Below are positions 1-8,167 of a stretch of 64,000 nt of DNA, one piece after another; positions within the stretch are counted from its first letter, which is position 1; every line of letters starts with the position of its first letter. The stretch is from contig JACKBX010000011.1 in NCBI GenBank assembly GCA_020634375.1, forward strand, positions 62,001 to 126,000, given 5' to 3'. A model generated the notes under the pieces. That model searched no databases. It was given only the letters and a program-made list of their open reading frames with translations, and had not been told where the DNA came from. The translations under genes and the position numbers were made by a program. Source of the DNA: Ardenticatenaceae bacterium. GTDB lineage: Bacteria; Chloroflexota; Anaerolineae; Promineifilales; Promineifilaceae.

Positions 1-2
1 CC

Positions 3-386
3 GACATGATGGCCTACCTGCTGGCGGAAAGTGTCACCAAAGGGCTGCAAATCCCCCTGTATGAGGGAGGGCAGATGTACCGCGATTGGACCTTCATCAA
101 CGACATCACCAGCGGGATAGCGCTGGCGTTGGATAAGCCATTGGGCTACGAAATCATCAACATTGGGCGCGGCGAACCGACGCTGCTGGCAGACTTTGTG
201 CACATGATCGAGGACTTGGCGGGCAACAAAGCCAATGTTGTGCATAAGCCCAAATTGGCCGCCGACTTTGTGCGTAATCAGGCAGACATCACTAAAGCAC
301 GCACGTTGCTGGGCTATGACCCGCAAACATCTGTAAAGGAAGGGGTGCGTATCTTCTGGGAATGGTATGCGAGTCGTGAGGCATGA
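3..386 (+). CDS. NAD-dependent sugar-nucleotide epimerase/dehydratase, C-terminal part
   Basis: The gene is cut by the window edge. Only about the last 128 codons are present, in one frame from base 3 to the TGA at 384-386. The visible piece matches the substrate-binding end of extended short-chain dehydrogenases of the UDP-glucuronate/UDP-galactose epimerase group. It has a YRDWTFINDI segment like the usual RDFTYIDD, an IINIGRGEP strand, and a final GYDPQTSVKEGVRIFWEW stretch typical of the last helix. The nucleotide-binding Rossmann motif and the YxxxK catalytic pair lie upstream of the window, so the substrate cannot be named. A role in cell-surface or exopolysaccharide sugar synthesis is inference from the family. 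Confidence 0.85.
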   Translation, partial: DMMAYLLAESVTKGLQIPLYEGGQMYRDWTFINDITSGIALALDKPLGYEIINIGRGEPTLLADFVHMIEDLAGNKANVVHKPKLAADFVRNQADITKARTLLGYDPQTSVKEGVRIFWEWYASREA

Positions 387-404
387 CGAGTCACGTCTTA
401 CGTT

Positions 405-413
405 TGGTATAAT
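405..413 (+). promoter_or_regulatory. Extended -10 promoter upstream of rnd
   Basis: TGGTATAAT is a perfect TATAAT preceded by the TGn extension. It lies about 70 bases before the RNase D start, and ATGACG at 383-388 could be a weak -35. The rnd start at 483 has a good Shine-Dalgarno sequence (GGAGG). Confidence 0.5.
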
Positions 414-482
414 TGAGCGCGATGAAAAATTGGCAAACGGCGGCAGACACAATGATTGACAGAATGATACTGGAGGCGCACG

Positions 483-1604
483 ATGCGATTGCCGCCACAT
501 AAGTTTATTGCAACGCCTCATCATTGGCAGCAATGTTTGCAAGCATTGCAAAAAGAACCCCGGTTAGCGATTGACCTGGAAGCAAACAGTATGTTCGCTT
601 ACCGCGAACGGGTTTGCCTGATTCAAATTTCGATTCCAGGCCAGGATTACATTATTGACCCGGAAGCGCACCTAGACTTGGGTGGGTTGGGTGCAATTGT
701 GCAAGATACGGCCGTGCAAAAGGTATTTCATGCCGCGGAATATGATCTGATTTTGCTCAAGCGACAGTATGGCTGGCAAGCAAACAATTTGTTTGACACC
801 ATGTGGGCAGCGCGGATTCTGGGATACAAGCAGTATGGTTTAGCAAATATTCTCGGCCAACTGTATGGCATTAAGCTGGATAAACGGTATCAAAAGTCGA
901 ATTGGTGTAGACGGCCGTTATCCCCAGCACATCTCAGTTACGCCCAGTACGACACCCATTTTCTGCTGCGACTTCGGGACAACCTGGCCGCAGAACTTGA
1001 GAAAGCGGGCCGGGTAGAAGAAGCGTTGGAGACATTTGTGCAGCAAACGGCCGTTACTCCGCACAATCACGACTTTGACCCAGAGAGTTTCCGCAACATC
1101 AGCGGAGCTAACGAGCTAAATTCGCGCCAACAAGCCATTCTCCGAGAACTGCATATCTTCCGCGATCAAATCGCGCAGCAGCGCGACAGACCCCTCTTCA
1201 AGATTTTTGGTGACCGGACATTGGTCGAATTGGCGAAAGCTATGCCACACACTTTGGCAGACTTAAAACCCATTTATGGCATGTCTGCCGGGCAGGTAGA
1301 GCGATACGGTGAGGCACTTCTGCGCGTCATTCGTCGCGGTCATAACGGGCCGCTGCCACCCCCACCCAAACGACACAAACGCCTGCCAGATGAGGTGATC
1401 ACACGCTACGACAAGCTGCATACGTGGCGCAAAGAACGGGCTAAAAAACGCGGCGTAGAATCTGATGTCATTGTCAGCCGCGAGGCGTTGTGGGCATTAG
1501 CAAAGGCCAATCCCCAAACCCAAAAGGAGTTGACCGCCATCTCAGAAATTGGCGATTGGCGGCAGCACACGTATGGCGATGAGATTTTGGCATTGTTGAA
1601 GTAG
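483..1604 (+). CDS. rnd: Ribonuclease D (DEDDy 3'-5' exonuclease with HRDC domain)
   Basis: This is a 373-residue cytoplasmic 3'-5' exoribonuclease that trims tRNA and other structured RNA 3' ends. The exonuclease domain covers about residues 1-200. The DEDDy metal ligands are visible as DLEAN (Exo I), HAAEYD with the following LFDTMWAARILG (Exo II), and YAQYDTHFLL (Exo III, with the Tyr). The region after about residue 210 contains an HRDC-like helical domain (FRDQIAQQRDRPLFKIFGDRTLVELAKAMP read in pieces) and then a second, weaker HRDC-like segment near the C-terminus, as in full-length RNase D. Length is normal for the family. It is followed 58 bases later by a beta-CASP nuclease gene on the same strand, giving a small RNA-processing pair. 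Confidence 0.92.
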   Translation: MRLPPHKFIATPHHWQQCLQALQKEPRLAIDLEANSMFAYRERVCLIQISIPGQDYIIDPEAHLDLGGLGAIVQDTAVQKVFHAAEYDLILLKRQYGWQANNLFDTMWAARILGYKQYGLANILGQLYGIKLDKRYQKSNWCRRPLSPAHLSYAQYDTHFLLRLRDNLAAELEKAGRVEEALETFVQQTAVTPHNHDFDPESFRNISGANELNSRQQAILRELHIFRDQIAQQRDRPLFKIFGDRTLVELAKAMPHTLADLKPIYGMSAGQVERYGEALLRVIRRGHNGPLPPPPKRHKRLPDEVITRYDKLHTWRKERAKKRGVESDVIVSREALWALAKANPQTQKELTAISEIGDWRQHTYGDEILALLK

Positions 1605-1662
1605 CATTTCAGGCGGTCAGCATTTCAGATGGTCAGGCTGACAAACTAAAAGGAGCTTTCAG

Positions 1663-3075
1663 ATGCAAATTCAATTTCATGGAGCGGTGCGGACTGTAAC
1701 AGGGTCACAACACCTTTTGACGGTGAACGGCCGTAAAATCCTCCTCGACTGCGGGCTGTACCAAGGGTCTCGTAAAGAAAGCTACGCACGCAACCAAGAC
1801 CTGCCCTACGATGCTGCCGAGATTGACGTGCTGGTTCTCTCACATGCGCACATCGACCACAGTGGCAACATTCCCAACCTGGTTAAAAGCGGCTTCACAG
1901 GTGATATTGTCTGCACCTACGCAACCCGCGATTTATGCGCCATCATGCTGCGCGACAGCGCCAAAATCCAGCAGTATGACATCGAATACCTGAACAAAAA
2001 ACGGGCACGGCAAAGCCTGCCCCCGTTAGAACCCATTTACACCATTGCTGACGCAATCGAGAGCTTGAAGAATTTTATTGGTATTGGTTATGAACGGCCG
2101 TACAACCTGATGCCCGGCGTCACCCTCACCTTCTACGATGCCGGACACATCCTCGGCTCCGCCATCATCGTGCTAGACATTGAAGACGAAGAGAGCAAAC
2201 GGCCCATTCGCCTCGTTTTCAGCGGCGATCTTGGCCGTCCAGACCGCCCCATCTTGCGCGATCCCACCTTCATTGACGAAGCCGATGTCCTCCTCATCGA
2301 AAGCACCTACGGCAACCGCTATCACGCCGATCTGGACGAAGCCAGCCAAAAACTAGAAGCCGTGATCAACGATACATTCCACAAAGGCGGGAAAGTCATC
2401 GTACCGTCATTTGCCGTTGGCCGCACTCAAGAACTCGTCTACCGGCTGCACAAACTCGTGGAATCTCGTGACATCCCACCCAACCTGCCCATATTCGTAG
2501 ACAGCCCCCTGGCCATAGACGCTACTGGCATCTACCGCCTGCACCCCGAAGCGTACGACTCAGAAATTGCAGAATTCACACTTGAGCAGCCCAACAACGA
2601 CCCCTTCGGCTTTGATATGATGCGTTACACACGTACCACAGCCGAATCCAAAGAACTCAACTTCTTGCGCGATTCGGCCGTCATCATCAGCGCCAGCGGG
2701 ATGGCCGAAGCCGGGCGCATCTTGCACCACCTGAAAAACAATATTGAAGACCCTCGCAACACCATCCTCATCGTCGGCTGGCAAGCGCCCGACACGTTAG
2801 GCCGCCGCATCGTAGACCGTGTACCAAAGGTCAAAATCTTTGGCGAAGAGTACCATTTGAAGGCCGATGTGGTCACGATAAACGGCTTCAGCGCCCATGC
2901 TGACAGAAAAGAACTCTTGGAATGGGCTGGTCATTTTCACAAACGGCCGCAGCACACCTTCATTGTTCACGGCGAAGAAGAAGCCTCCAACGCGCTTGCC
3001 AACGGGTTGCAAAGCGAACAGGGCTATACCAACGTGATAGTTCCAGAGCTGGGACAACGTATCACCATCGACTAG
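1663..3075 (+). CDS. Beta-CASP metallo-beta-lactamase-fold ribonuclease
   Basis: This 470-residue protein belongs to the MBL-fold family with the beta-CASP and RMMBL (RNA-specificity) insertions, related to the eukaryotic CPSF-73 group and bacterial RNases of this type. Visible motifs are SHAHIDHSG (zinc motif 2, about residue 60), SGDLGRPDRP (motif 3/4 Asp), LLIESTYGNR, FAVGRTQEL, ASGMAEAGR, and the C-terminal GFSAHADRKEL with IVHGE, which supplies the last zinc ligands. A strong Shine-Dalgarno sequence (AGGAG) lies 9 bases before the ATG. It is expected to act on RNA in the cytoplasm, as an endonuclease, a 5' exonuclease or both; the sequence does not decide which. No transmembrane or signal segment is present. 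Confidence 0.92.
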   Translation: MQIQFHGAVRTVTGSQHLLTVNGRKILLDCGLYQGSRKESYARNQDLPYDAAEIDVLVLSHAHIDHSGNIPNLVKSGFTGDIVCTYATRDLCAIMLRDSAKIQQYDIEYLNKKRARQSLPPLEPIYTIADAIESLKNFIGIGYERPYNLMPGVTLTFYDAGHILGSAIIVLDIEDEESKRPIRLVFSGDLGRPDRPILRDPTFIDEADVLLIESTYGNRYHADLDEASQKLEAVINDTFHKGGKVIVPSFAVGRTQELVYRLHKLVESRDIPPNLPIFVDSPLAIDATGIYRLHPEAYDSEIAEFTLEQPNNDPFGFDMMRYTRTTAESKELNFLRDSAVIISASGMAEAGRILHHLKNNIEDPRNTILIVGWQAPDTLGRRIVDRVPKVKIFGEEYHLKADVVTINGFSAHADRKELLEWAGHFHKRPQHTFIVHGEEEASNALANGLQSEQGYTNVIVPELGQRITID

Positions 3076-3139
3076 CCCAACCCGCCATACAACACCATTT
3101 ATTAGCCCATAAATCCTATGCATAAATAGGGGGGATAAG

Positions 3140-3148
3140 TGCTATAGT
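3140..3148 (+). promoter_or_regulatory. Possible extended -10 promoter
   Basis: TGCTATAGT lies about 55 bases before the start chosen for the small gene at 3202. It has the TGn extension and four to five matches to TATAAT. No convincing -35 was seen. Confidence 0.3.
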
Positions 3149-3201
3149 TCATATTGCATGGGTAATGCATGGTCACTTGCCTAAGTAGGAACAAACAAAA
3201 T

Positions 3202-3507
3202 ATGGTGTATGTTGACAAACAATCCTCAGCCTCCGTCCAAGCCGAGGTGCAGGCACTTCGACAATGTCTAAGGCGGTGTGGTTCCTGGCCTGAGGCGGCC
3301 GATCATTTCGTCGCACTGATGCCTGGCGGTCATTGGCACGCACCGAAACCAAATGACGACGATTTCCAGCTTCTTCCACAGGTGGTGAAAGACGCAACAG
3401 ATGGCAAGGATATTGGCGCACAATATCCAGCTTTTTTACAAAAATTATTTGCGCATACCACCTTGCGGCAGGCATTTATTGAGGCAATGCTTAAAGTTGG
3501 AGAGTAG
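3202..3507 (+). CDS. Hypothetical protein, about 101 residues
   Basis: I do not recognise this protein. I chose the ATG at 3202 because an AAGTAGGA ribosome-binding sequence lies just before it. A start at 3169 would add 11 residues but lacks such a site. The product is soluble, mixed alpha-helical in appearance and has no signal peptide or membrane span. It contains ALRQCLRRCGSWPEAADHFVALMPGG and ends in an FIEAMLKVG helix (quoted in part). It is monocistronic and is followed after 34 bases by a strong terminator shared with the convergent kbl gene. The clean reading frame, possible promoter and terminator support a real gene. No function is proposed. Confidence 0.6.
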   Translation: MVYVDKQSSASVQAEVQALRQCLRRCGSWPEAADHFVALMPGGHWHAPKPNDDDFQLLPQVVKDATDGKDIGAQYPAFLQKLFAHTTLRQAFIEAMLKVGE

Positions 3508-3541
3508 CAATTTAGGACACGGAAGAGAAGAGGAAACTGAA

Positions 3542-3584
3542 GCGCGAGGGAGAGAGAAGGAGCATCTCTCCCTCGCGCTTTTTT
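3542..3584 (+). terminator. Rho-independent terminator between convergent genes
   Basis: A perfect 13-bp stem (GCGCGAGGGAGAG with CTCTCCCTCGCGC) has an 11-base loop and is followed by TTTTTT. It serves the plus-strand gene ending at 3507 and may also stop transcription of the opposing kbl gene. Confidence 0.9.
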
Positions 3585-3586
3585 GA

Positions 3587-4777
3587 TTAGATAACGCCCA
3601 GTTCTTTGCCTACTTTGCCAAAAATGGCAAGGGCTTGCTGAATGTCGCTTTCGCTGTGCGCGGCAGAGTTCATGACACGGATGCGGGCTTTGCCTTGTGG
3701 TACAGTGGGATAGCCAATTGCCATCGCAAACACACCTTCGGCAAAAAGACGGCGGCTGAATTGCTGTGCCAATGGCGCTTCGCCTAACATCACGGGCACG
3801 ATGGGCGTCTCGCTGTGGCCGGTATCGAAACCCATCTCCTCCATACCTTTGCGGAAGAGCGCGGCGTTGGCCCACAATCTGTCTACGAGTTCGGTAGAGG
3901 ATTGCAGGATGTTGACTGCTTCCAGGCAAGCGGCAGCATCGGGCACGGTCATGGCGCTGGAGAAGAGGAACGGCCGTCCCCTTTGCCGCAGCCAGTCAAT
4001 AATGGCCTGTTTTCCGGCTACCAAACCACCTACCACACCGAATGCTTTGCTCAATGTGCCCACTTCAATGTCTACACGGCCGTGCAGCCCAAAATGATCC
4101 ACAATGCCTCGACCACCCTCGCCCAGCACGCCTTCACCATGCGCATCGTCCACCATCAACATGATGCCGTGCGCTTCAGCCACGTCGCAAATCTTGTCTA
4201 GCGGGGCCACGTCCCCATCCATACTGAATACGCCATCCGTGACGATGAGACGACGGCCGTACTCGGTCGTCTCTGCAATCACACGTTGTAAATCATCTAC
4301 GTCATTATGCCGGTAACGCACCACCTGCGCCCGGCTCAGACGGCAGGCATCAATAATACTGGCGTGATTCAACTCATCGGAGAAGATCACATCCCCCTTC
4401 CCCACTACCGCCGGAACCGTAGCTAAATTAGCCGTAAACCCGCTTTGCAATGAAATGCAAGCCTCGGCCCGCTTAAATTCGGCCAGGCGTTTCTCCAATT
4501 CAATATGCAAAGACATCGTGCCCGCAATGGTGCGAACCGCGCCAGGGCCAACCCCATAGGTATCAATGGCTCGTTTAGCCGCTTCTTTAATGCGAGGGTC
4601 GTTGGCCAACCCTAGATAATTGTTAGCACAAAAATTGAGCAGGCGTTTACCTTCAATCGTCACCCAGGCATCCATTGGCGACGCAATGGTGCGAATAACA
4701 TTGAATAAACCTGCCTCTTTCAGACTAGCTAGTTCCTCTTCGATCCAGGCTGTTTTCGGTTCAGTTTTTGTTGACAT
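3587..4777 (-). CDS. kbl: Glycine C-acetyltransferase (2-amino-3-ketobutyrate CoA ligase)
   Basis: This 396-residue PLP enzyme is of the alpha-oxoamine synthase family. It converts 2-amino-3-ketobutyrate plus CoA to glycine and acetyl-CoA in threonine breakdown. Visible features are FCANNYLGLANDP near the N-terminus, the conserved Asp and His of the PLP pocket in MLMVDDAHGEGVLG, and the Schiff-base lysine in GTLSKAFGVVGG around residue 245. The length and the N-terminal ANNYLGLA sequence fit Kbl better than BioF or HemA. No threonine dehydrogenase gene (tdh) lies next to it, so the pathway partner must be elsewhere, and a BioF-like activity is the main alternative. The ATG has a GGAGATACCC ribosome-binding sequence. 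Confidence 0.9.
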   Translation of the reverse strand: MSTKTEPKTAWIEEELASLKEAGLFNVIRTIASPMDAWVTIEGKRLLNFCANNYLGLANDPRIKEAAKRAIDTYGVGPGAVRTIAGTMSLHIELEKRLAEFKRAEACISLQSGFTANLATVPAVVGKGDVIFSDELNHASIIDACRLSRAQVVRYRHNDVDDLQRVIAETTEYGRRLIVTDGVFSMDGDVAPLDKICDVAEAHGIMLMVDDAHGEGVLGEGGRGIVDHFGLHGRVDIEVGTLSKAFGVVGGLVAGKQAIIDWLRQRGRPFLFSSAMTVPDAAACLEAVNILQSSTELVDRLWANAALFRKGMEEMGFDTGHSETPIVPVMLGEAPLAQQFSRRLFAEGVFAMAIGYPTVPQGKARIRVMNSAAHSESDIQQALAIFGKVGKELGVI

Positions 4778-4789
4778 GGGTATCTCCTA

Positions 4790-4822
4790 TTAAAAAAATG
4801 GCTCAATCTTGCAGATTGAGCC
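4790..4822 (-). terminator. Rho-independent terminator of the NIF3 gene
   Basis: On the minus strand a 9-10-bp stem (GGCTCAATCT with AGATTGAGCC, 3-base loop) is followed by ATTTTTTTA, directly after the stop of the gene at 4833. Its AATCT/AGATT core resembles the 15-bp-arm palindromes seen at 21296, 21435, 33339 and 62389. Confidence 0.85.
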
Positions 4823-4832
4823 GATTTAAGAA

Positions 4833-5588
4833 TTACATATTCGTGGGAAAATCGAAAAACTTTACTTGGACGTCAAATTGCGCGGCAAGGTGCTGTCCTA
4901 ATGCCTGCACCCCAACCGTTTCAGTGGCATAGTGCCCGGCAAAAATGACGTTGATGTCGTGGTCAGCAGCAGCCCAATAGTTAGCATGGGAAGTTTCGCC
5001 AGTGAGGAAAGTATCTGCGCCTAATTCTTTGGCGGCCGCTACCTGATCTGCGCCAAACCCAGAAATGATGGCGACTTGCTGGACTTGCGATGTGCCATGC
5101 GGCAGCACTCTGGATTTGGTGTGCAAGTTTGTCTCTACGCGGCCAACGAATTCGGCCAAAGGCATAGGATTTTCTAGCACACCGAAAACCCCTAATGGAG
5201 TCCCTTTAGGCGCAAACCACCAATCACGTATGCTCAAACCCATCATTTGCGCCAAGACAGCATTGTTGCCCACTTCAGGATGAGCATCCAGAGGAAGATG
5301 GGCGGCATAAAGGTGCATGTTATGGCGTAAAAGCAGTCGCACGCGCTCGCCTAAAGGGCCAGCAAGACGGGTCACGTCGCGCCAGAGAATGCCATGATGG
5401 ACAAGCAGCATGTCTGCGCCCCATTCGGCGGCCGCATTGACAACAGGTGGGGCCACATCTACGGCAAGGGCGATACGTTGCACGCGGGGATTATCTGCTT
5501 CAAGCTGTAAACCTTGAGGGCCATAATCAGCTATTTCGGTAATGTGTAGATAGTTATTTAGATAAGCGACTAATTTTGTATATTCCAT
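4833..5588 (-). CDS. NIF3-like dinuclear metal-centre protein (DUF34 family)
   Basis: This is a 251-residue member of the NIF3/YbgI/DUF34 family, which forms toroidal hexamers with a two-metal site per subunit. The signature is complete: DYGPQGLQLE near the N-terminus, LLVHHGILW (metal-binding histidines, about residue 62), AAHLPLDAHPEVGNN, and the C-terminal FAGHYATE with the last His and Glu ligands. The TGETSHANYWAA segment is also typical. The short version without the PII-like insertion is present. The exact biochemical role of the family is unsettled; proposed roles include metal handling and coenzyme salvage or repair. It is transcribed divergently from the HNH gene at 5661. Confidence 0.9.
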   Translation of the reverse strand: MEYTKLVAYLNNYLHITEIADYGPQGLQLEADNPRVQRIALAVDVAPPVVNAAAEWGADMLLVHHGILWRDVTRLAGPLGERVRLLLRHNMHLYAAHLPLDAHPEVGNNAVLAQMMGLSIRDWWFAPKGTPLGVFGVLENPMPLAEFVGRVETNLHTKSRVLPHGTSQVQQVAIISGFGADQVAAAKELGADTFLTGETSHANYWAAADHDINVIFAGHYATETVGVQALGQHLAAQFDVQVKFFDFPTNM

Positions 5589-5620
5589 GAAATGTTAACC
5601 TGTTCTTAACTATGAAGTAA

Positions 5621-5650
5621 TTGACGGCGGGTTTGTTAACACGGTATACT
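5621..5650 (+). promoter_or_regulatory. Sigma70-type promoter of the HNH gene
   Basis: TTGACG (5621-5626) and TATACT (5645-5650) are separated by 18 bases. The ATG at 5661 is only 11 bases after the -10, so transcription would begin within a few bases of the start codon. This implies a leaderless mRNA, and no Shine-Dalgarno sequence is present. Confidence 0.65.
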
Positions 5651-5660
5651 CCTCAGCGTT

Positions 5661-6182
5661 ATGGGTACGAATAGGGTTGTTAACCGGCCCGTGCTCGTTT
5701 TGAATGCAACTTTTGAACCTTTGAACGTCTGCAATATTAAGCGGGCATTGGGACTTGTCCTTTCGGGCAAGGCGGAAATCATTGTAAACGGCCGTGGCTA
5801 CATTCACACGAGCACGGCTAAGTATGAGCTGCCCTCAGTCATTCGCCTGGACAGCATGATTAAGAGGCCGCATCCGCGTGTTGCTCTGTCTAAACGTGAA
5901 GTTTTGCACCGTGACAATTATACGTGCCAGTATTGCGGAAAGCGGACGCGGGTTTTAACGATTGACCATGTTCTGCCACGCCATCGAGGAGGGCCGCATA
6001 CGTGGCAAAATCTGGTAGCAGCCTGCCCGCCCTGCAACCGACGCAAAGGGGGAAAGACGCCAGAAGAGGCGAATATGCTTCTGCAACGACTGCCTTTTGA
6101 GCCAAAGGCAACGGCCCGGTATCGCTTTGGGCATCTCCTATCTCGGCATGAGGAATGGGAACCGTATATTACGGGTTGGTAA
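5661..6182 (+). CDS. HNH endonuclease family protein
   Basis: This 173-residue protein belongs to a widespread HNH family. The N-terminal half (VLVLNATFEPLNVC and VLSGKAEII) is the conserved lead-in of this group. The HNH core follows, with zinc-ribbon cysteines CQYCGKR, the catalytic TIDHVLPRHRGG, WQNLVAACPPCNRRKGG, and the last Asn/His side of the fold. The conserved CxxC pairs are complete. Members of this clade are common single genes outside restriction operons, and their target is not known. The start at 5661 appears to be leaderless. No phage or restriction genes are nearby, so a household DNA-repair-like role is as likely as defence. Confidence 0.88.
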   Translation: MGTNRVVNRPVLVLNATFEPLNVCNIKRALGLVLSGKAEIIVNGRGYIHTSTAKYELPSVIRLDSMIKRPHPRVALSKREVLHRDNYTCQYCGKRTRVLTIDHVLPRHRGGPHTWQNLVAACPPCNRRKGGKTPEEANMLLQRLPFEPKATARYRFGHLLSRHEEWEPYITGW

Positions 6183-6196
6183 GGTTCGGTTGTTGG

Positions 6197-6679
6197 TTAC
6201 GGCCGTTTCCCACCCTCAGCGTCAGCCAACTCAATAATGCGGCTTAACCCCGAATCAATTAAACCCTCAAGTTCGTCTGCCATCATCTGATAATTTTCTA
6301 GTGGCTGTCCATAAGGGTCACTAATACTATACTGCTTCCCCACCATCTCTGTCAGCAAATAAATTTTGTGTGCGTAAGCAGGAAATTCAGCACGCAAAGC
6401 CTCGACGTGCCCAGATTCCATACAAAGGATCAGGTCAGCATCCTTCATGTGGTGGGCTTCGATCATTTCTGCCTGATGATTGGCAATGTCTAATCCCCGG
6501 TCAGCCGCAACCTGGATGCTGTGGCGAGACGCGCCGCGCCTAACCTGTGCCCAGGTTCCAGCAGAACTAACCATCCAATCGGCCCCCAGATTTTGTTGTT
6601 GCAAACGGTCGCGCAGGAGAGCTTCTCCCACAGGAGAGCGGCAAATATTTGCCGTACAAACAATAAGAATTTTGGGCAT
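6197..6679 (-). CDS. Low-molecular-weight protein-tyrosine phosphatase
   Basis: This is a 160-residue cytoplasmic phosphatase of the LMW-PTP/ArsC fold. The P-loop CTANICRS (CX5RS) lies at residues 8-15, right after the first strand ILIV. The general-acid aspartate is in SDPYGQP at about residue 120. In bacteria these enzymes usually counteract tyrosine kinases controlling exopolysaccharide, or dephosphorylate arginine. No kinase partner is next to it. It follows hpf on the minus strand with a stable hairpin between them (6696-6733), so it may have partly separate expression. Confidence 0.9.
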   Translation of the reverse strand: MPKILIVCTANICRSPVGEALLRDRLQQQNLGADWMVSSAGTWAQVRRGASRHSIQVAADRGLDIANHQAEMIEAHHMKDADLILCMESGHVEALRAEFPAYAHKIYLLTEMVGKQYSISDPYGQPLENYQMMADELEGLIDSGLSRIIELADAEGGKRP

Positions 6680-6695
6680 ATTTTTGAGTGCGATG

Positions 6696-6733
6696 ACGGG
6701 TGCCTGCTCTACAAGTTAGGAGCAAGCACCCGT
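6696..6733 (-). terminator. Hairpin between hpf and the phosphatase gene
   Basis: ACGGGTGCnTGCTC pairs with GAGCAnGCACCCGT: 13 pairs interrupted by one internal mismatch, with a 10-base loop. The minus-strand downstream side lacks a clear T run, so it may be a weak terminator or an RNA-processing/stability hairpin. Confidence 0.5.
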
Positions 6734-6749
6734 ATATCATCCATTTGTC

Positions 6750-7310
6750 CTAGTCAAATTCTGGCTGTAGCAGGCCGTAATTCCCATCGTGTCTTCTATA
6801 CAACACGTTTACGGCATCATCTTCCATGTTAAAGAAAACAAAAAAGTCGTGACCAAGCAATTCCATTTGCTCAACTGCTTCTTCTGCCGTCATGGGGTGT
6901 AAGGTGAAACGCTTATAACGAACAATGGTTTGTTCTTCTTCTTCCTCAACAGGTTCTTCAATAGGCAGTGGTTCACCAAGAATTAATTCTTCGCCGCTGT
7001 TGCGAATCTTGCGCTTACGCTTGCCTTGATAACGATTGATTTGGCGATAAAGCTTATCCACAACTGCATCAATGGCGGCAAACATATCGTTGCTGCGCTC
7101 TTCAGCACGGAGAATCGTGCCACGATTGTCCCGGATCGTGACTTGAGCGATTTGACGGTCTACTGCGCTGCGTGTGTTTTCTTCGGTGAGGTCTACACGC
7201 ATTGTGTCGAGATTAGGCATATAGCGATCTAGTCGGCCTGTTTTCTTCTCGACGTAATTTCTCAACCTCGTTGTTACATCTAAGTTGTGTCCGTGGATTG
7301 TTATTTCCAT
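6750..7310 (-). CDS. hpf: Ribosome hibernation promoting factor, long form
   Basis: This 186-residue long HPF binds the 30S decoding region and dimerises ribosomes to 100S particles in stationary phase. The N-terminal domain (about residues 1-110) starts MEITIHGHNLDVTTRLRNYVEKK and carries the basic GKRKRKIR end. An acidic linker (EEPVEEEEEQ) leads to the C-terminal dimerisation domain with VRYKRFTLHPMTAEEAVEQM and the final RRHDGNYGLL. An AAGGAGACACATC ribosome-binding sequence precedes the ATG. It sits downstream of comF, a HPF-ComF arrangement seen in many Gram-positive genomes. Confidence 0.95.
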   Translation of the reverse strand: MEITIHGHNLDVTTRLRNYVEKKTGRLDRYMPNLDTMRVDLTEENTRSAVDRQIAQVTIRDNRGTILRAEERSNDMFAAIDAVVDKLYRQINRYQGKRKRKIRNSGEELILGEPLPIEEPVEEEEEQTIVRYKRFTLHPMTAEEAVEQMELLGHDFFVFFNMEDDAVNVLYRRHDGNYGLLQPEFD

Positions 7311-7355
7311 GATGTGTCTCCTTCGAGAAATATGAAATGTTCCTTACCATTATCT

Positions 7356-8132
7356 CTATTTGGCTCGCGCCAGACAATAACCGGATACGGTGGCAGCACC
7401 GGCTGTCAATAAAACGTCAGCAGCAGCTGATAGGGTTGCGCCGGTGGTGAATACGTCATCAATTAGTAAAATGTGTTTGTTTACAATGTCTGTGTCCGTG
7501 ACAGAAAAGGCTCCCGCCACGTTGGATTGACGCTCAACAGCATTGAGATGGACTTGGGGTTGTGTATGGCGAGTCCGCTGTAATGAGTGGGTATCCATCC
7601 AGATGTGCCGTTCATGGGATAGATAGTGAGCCAGTCGTTCTGACTGGTTGTAACCACGCTCTTTGTATCGTTTTTCGTGCAGAGGTATGGGGATGATGCA
7701 ATTAATGGGTGAAGCCCAATCAGGCCAAGCCTGGAGCATGAATGCAGCCAATGCGCTTGCCAGGGCAAAGGTGTTGCTATATTTGAGTTTGTGAATGAGG
7801 GTTTGGATGGGGTCTTCAAAGAAGACGGCCGTTCGTACTTGTTGCAGGGGAAACGGCCGTTGTGTACAAGCATAACAATGAGGTGCTGAGTGGGATAACG
7901 GCCGTCCACACCGCTCGCATAGAGGCTCAACCACCCAAGAAATCTGCGCCGCACAATCCGCACACACGAGAGCGCCAACCTTCTTGCAGTTTGCGCAAAC
8001 AGGAGGAAACAAAAAATTCAACAGCGTGTCTGTCAAAGATCGGGCACGAAAACGCCAAGACCCAGACAGAACCTGTGTATGATCAGTCAAAGATTGCTTA
8101 CCTTTTAACGTCTCAAAGATTTTAAGGAGCAA
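7356..8132 (-). CDS. comF: ComF family phosphoribosyltransferase-like protein
   Basis: This is about 258 residues. Four N-terminal CxxC pairs (CANC, CADC, CERC, CYAC) form the zinc domain. The PRTase fold follows, with VFFEDPIQTLIHKLKYSN, the PIPLHEKRYKERGYNQS region and the PRPP loop LLIDDVFTTGATL. ComF proteins are needed for natural DNA uptake in several bacteria, but homologues occur widely, including in non-competent species. The frame opens with TTG at 8132 and has no strong ribosome-binding site. The first conserved residues (LLNFLFPPVC) begin about 37 codons later and there is no in-frame ATG before them, so the exact start is uncertain. Confidence 0.85.
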   Translation of the reverse strand: MLLKIFETLKGKQSLTDHTQVLSGSWRFRARSLTDTLLNFLFPPVCANCKKVGALVCADCAAQISWVVEPLCERCGRPLSHSAPHCYACTQRPFPLQQVRTAVFFEDPIQTLIHKLKYSNTFALASALAAFMLQAWPDWASPINCIIPIPLHEKRYKERGYNQSERLAHYLSHERHIWMDTHSLQRTRHTQPQVHLNAVERQSNVAGAFSVTDTDIVNKHILLIDDVFTTGATLSAAADVLLTAGAATVSGYCLARAK

Positions 8133-8167
8133 GCAAAATTACTGCTGCAATAGATGAAAAATAACCA

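Noticed and set aside
3330..3929. 199-codon minus-strand frame overlapping kbl and the small gene at 3202
   Set aside because: It crosses a strong terminator and runs opposite or out of frame to better-supported genes, with Arg/Cys/Ser-rich shadow composition.
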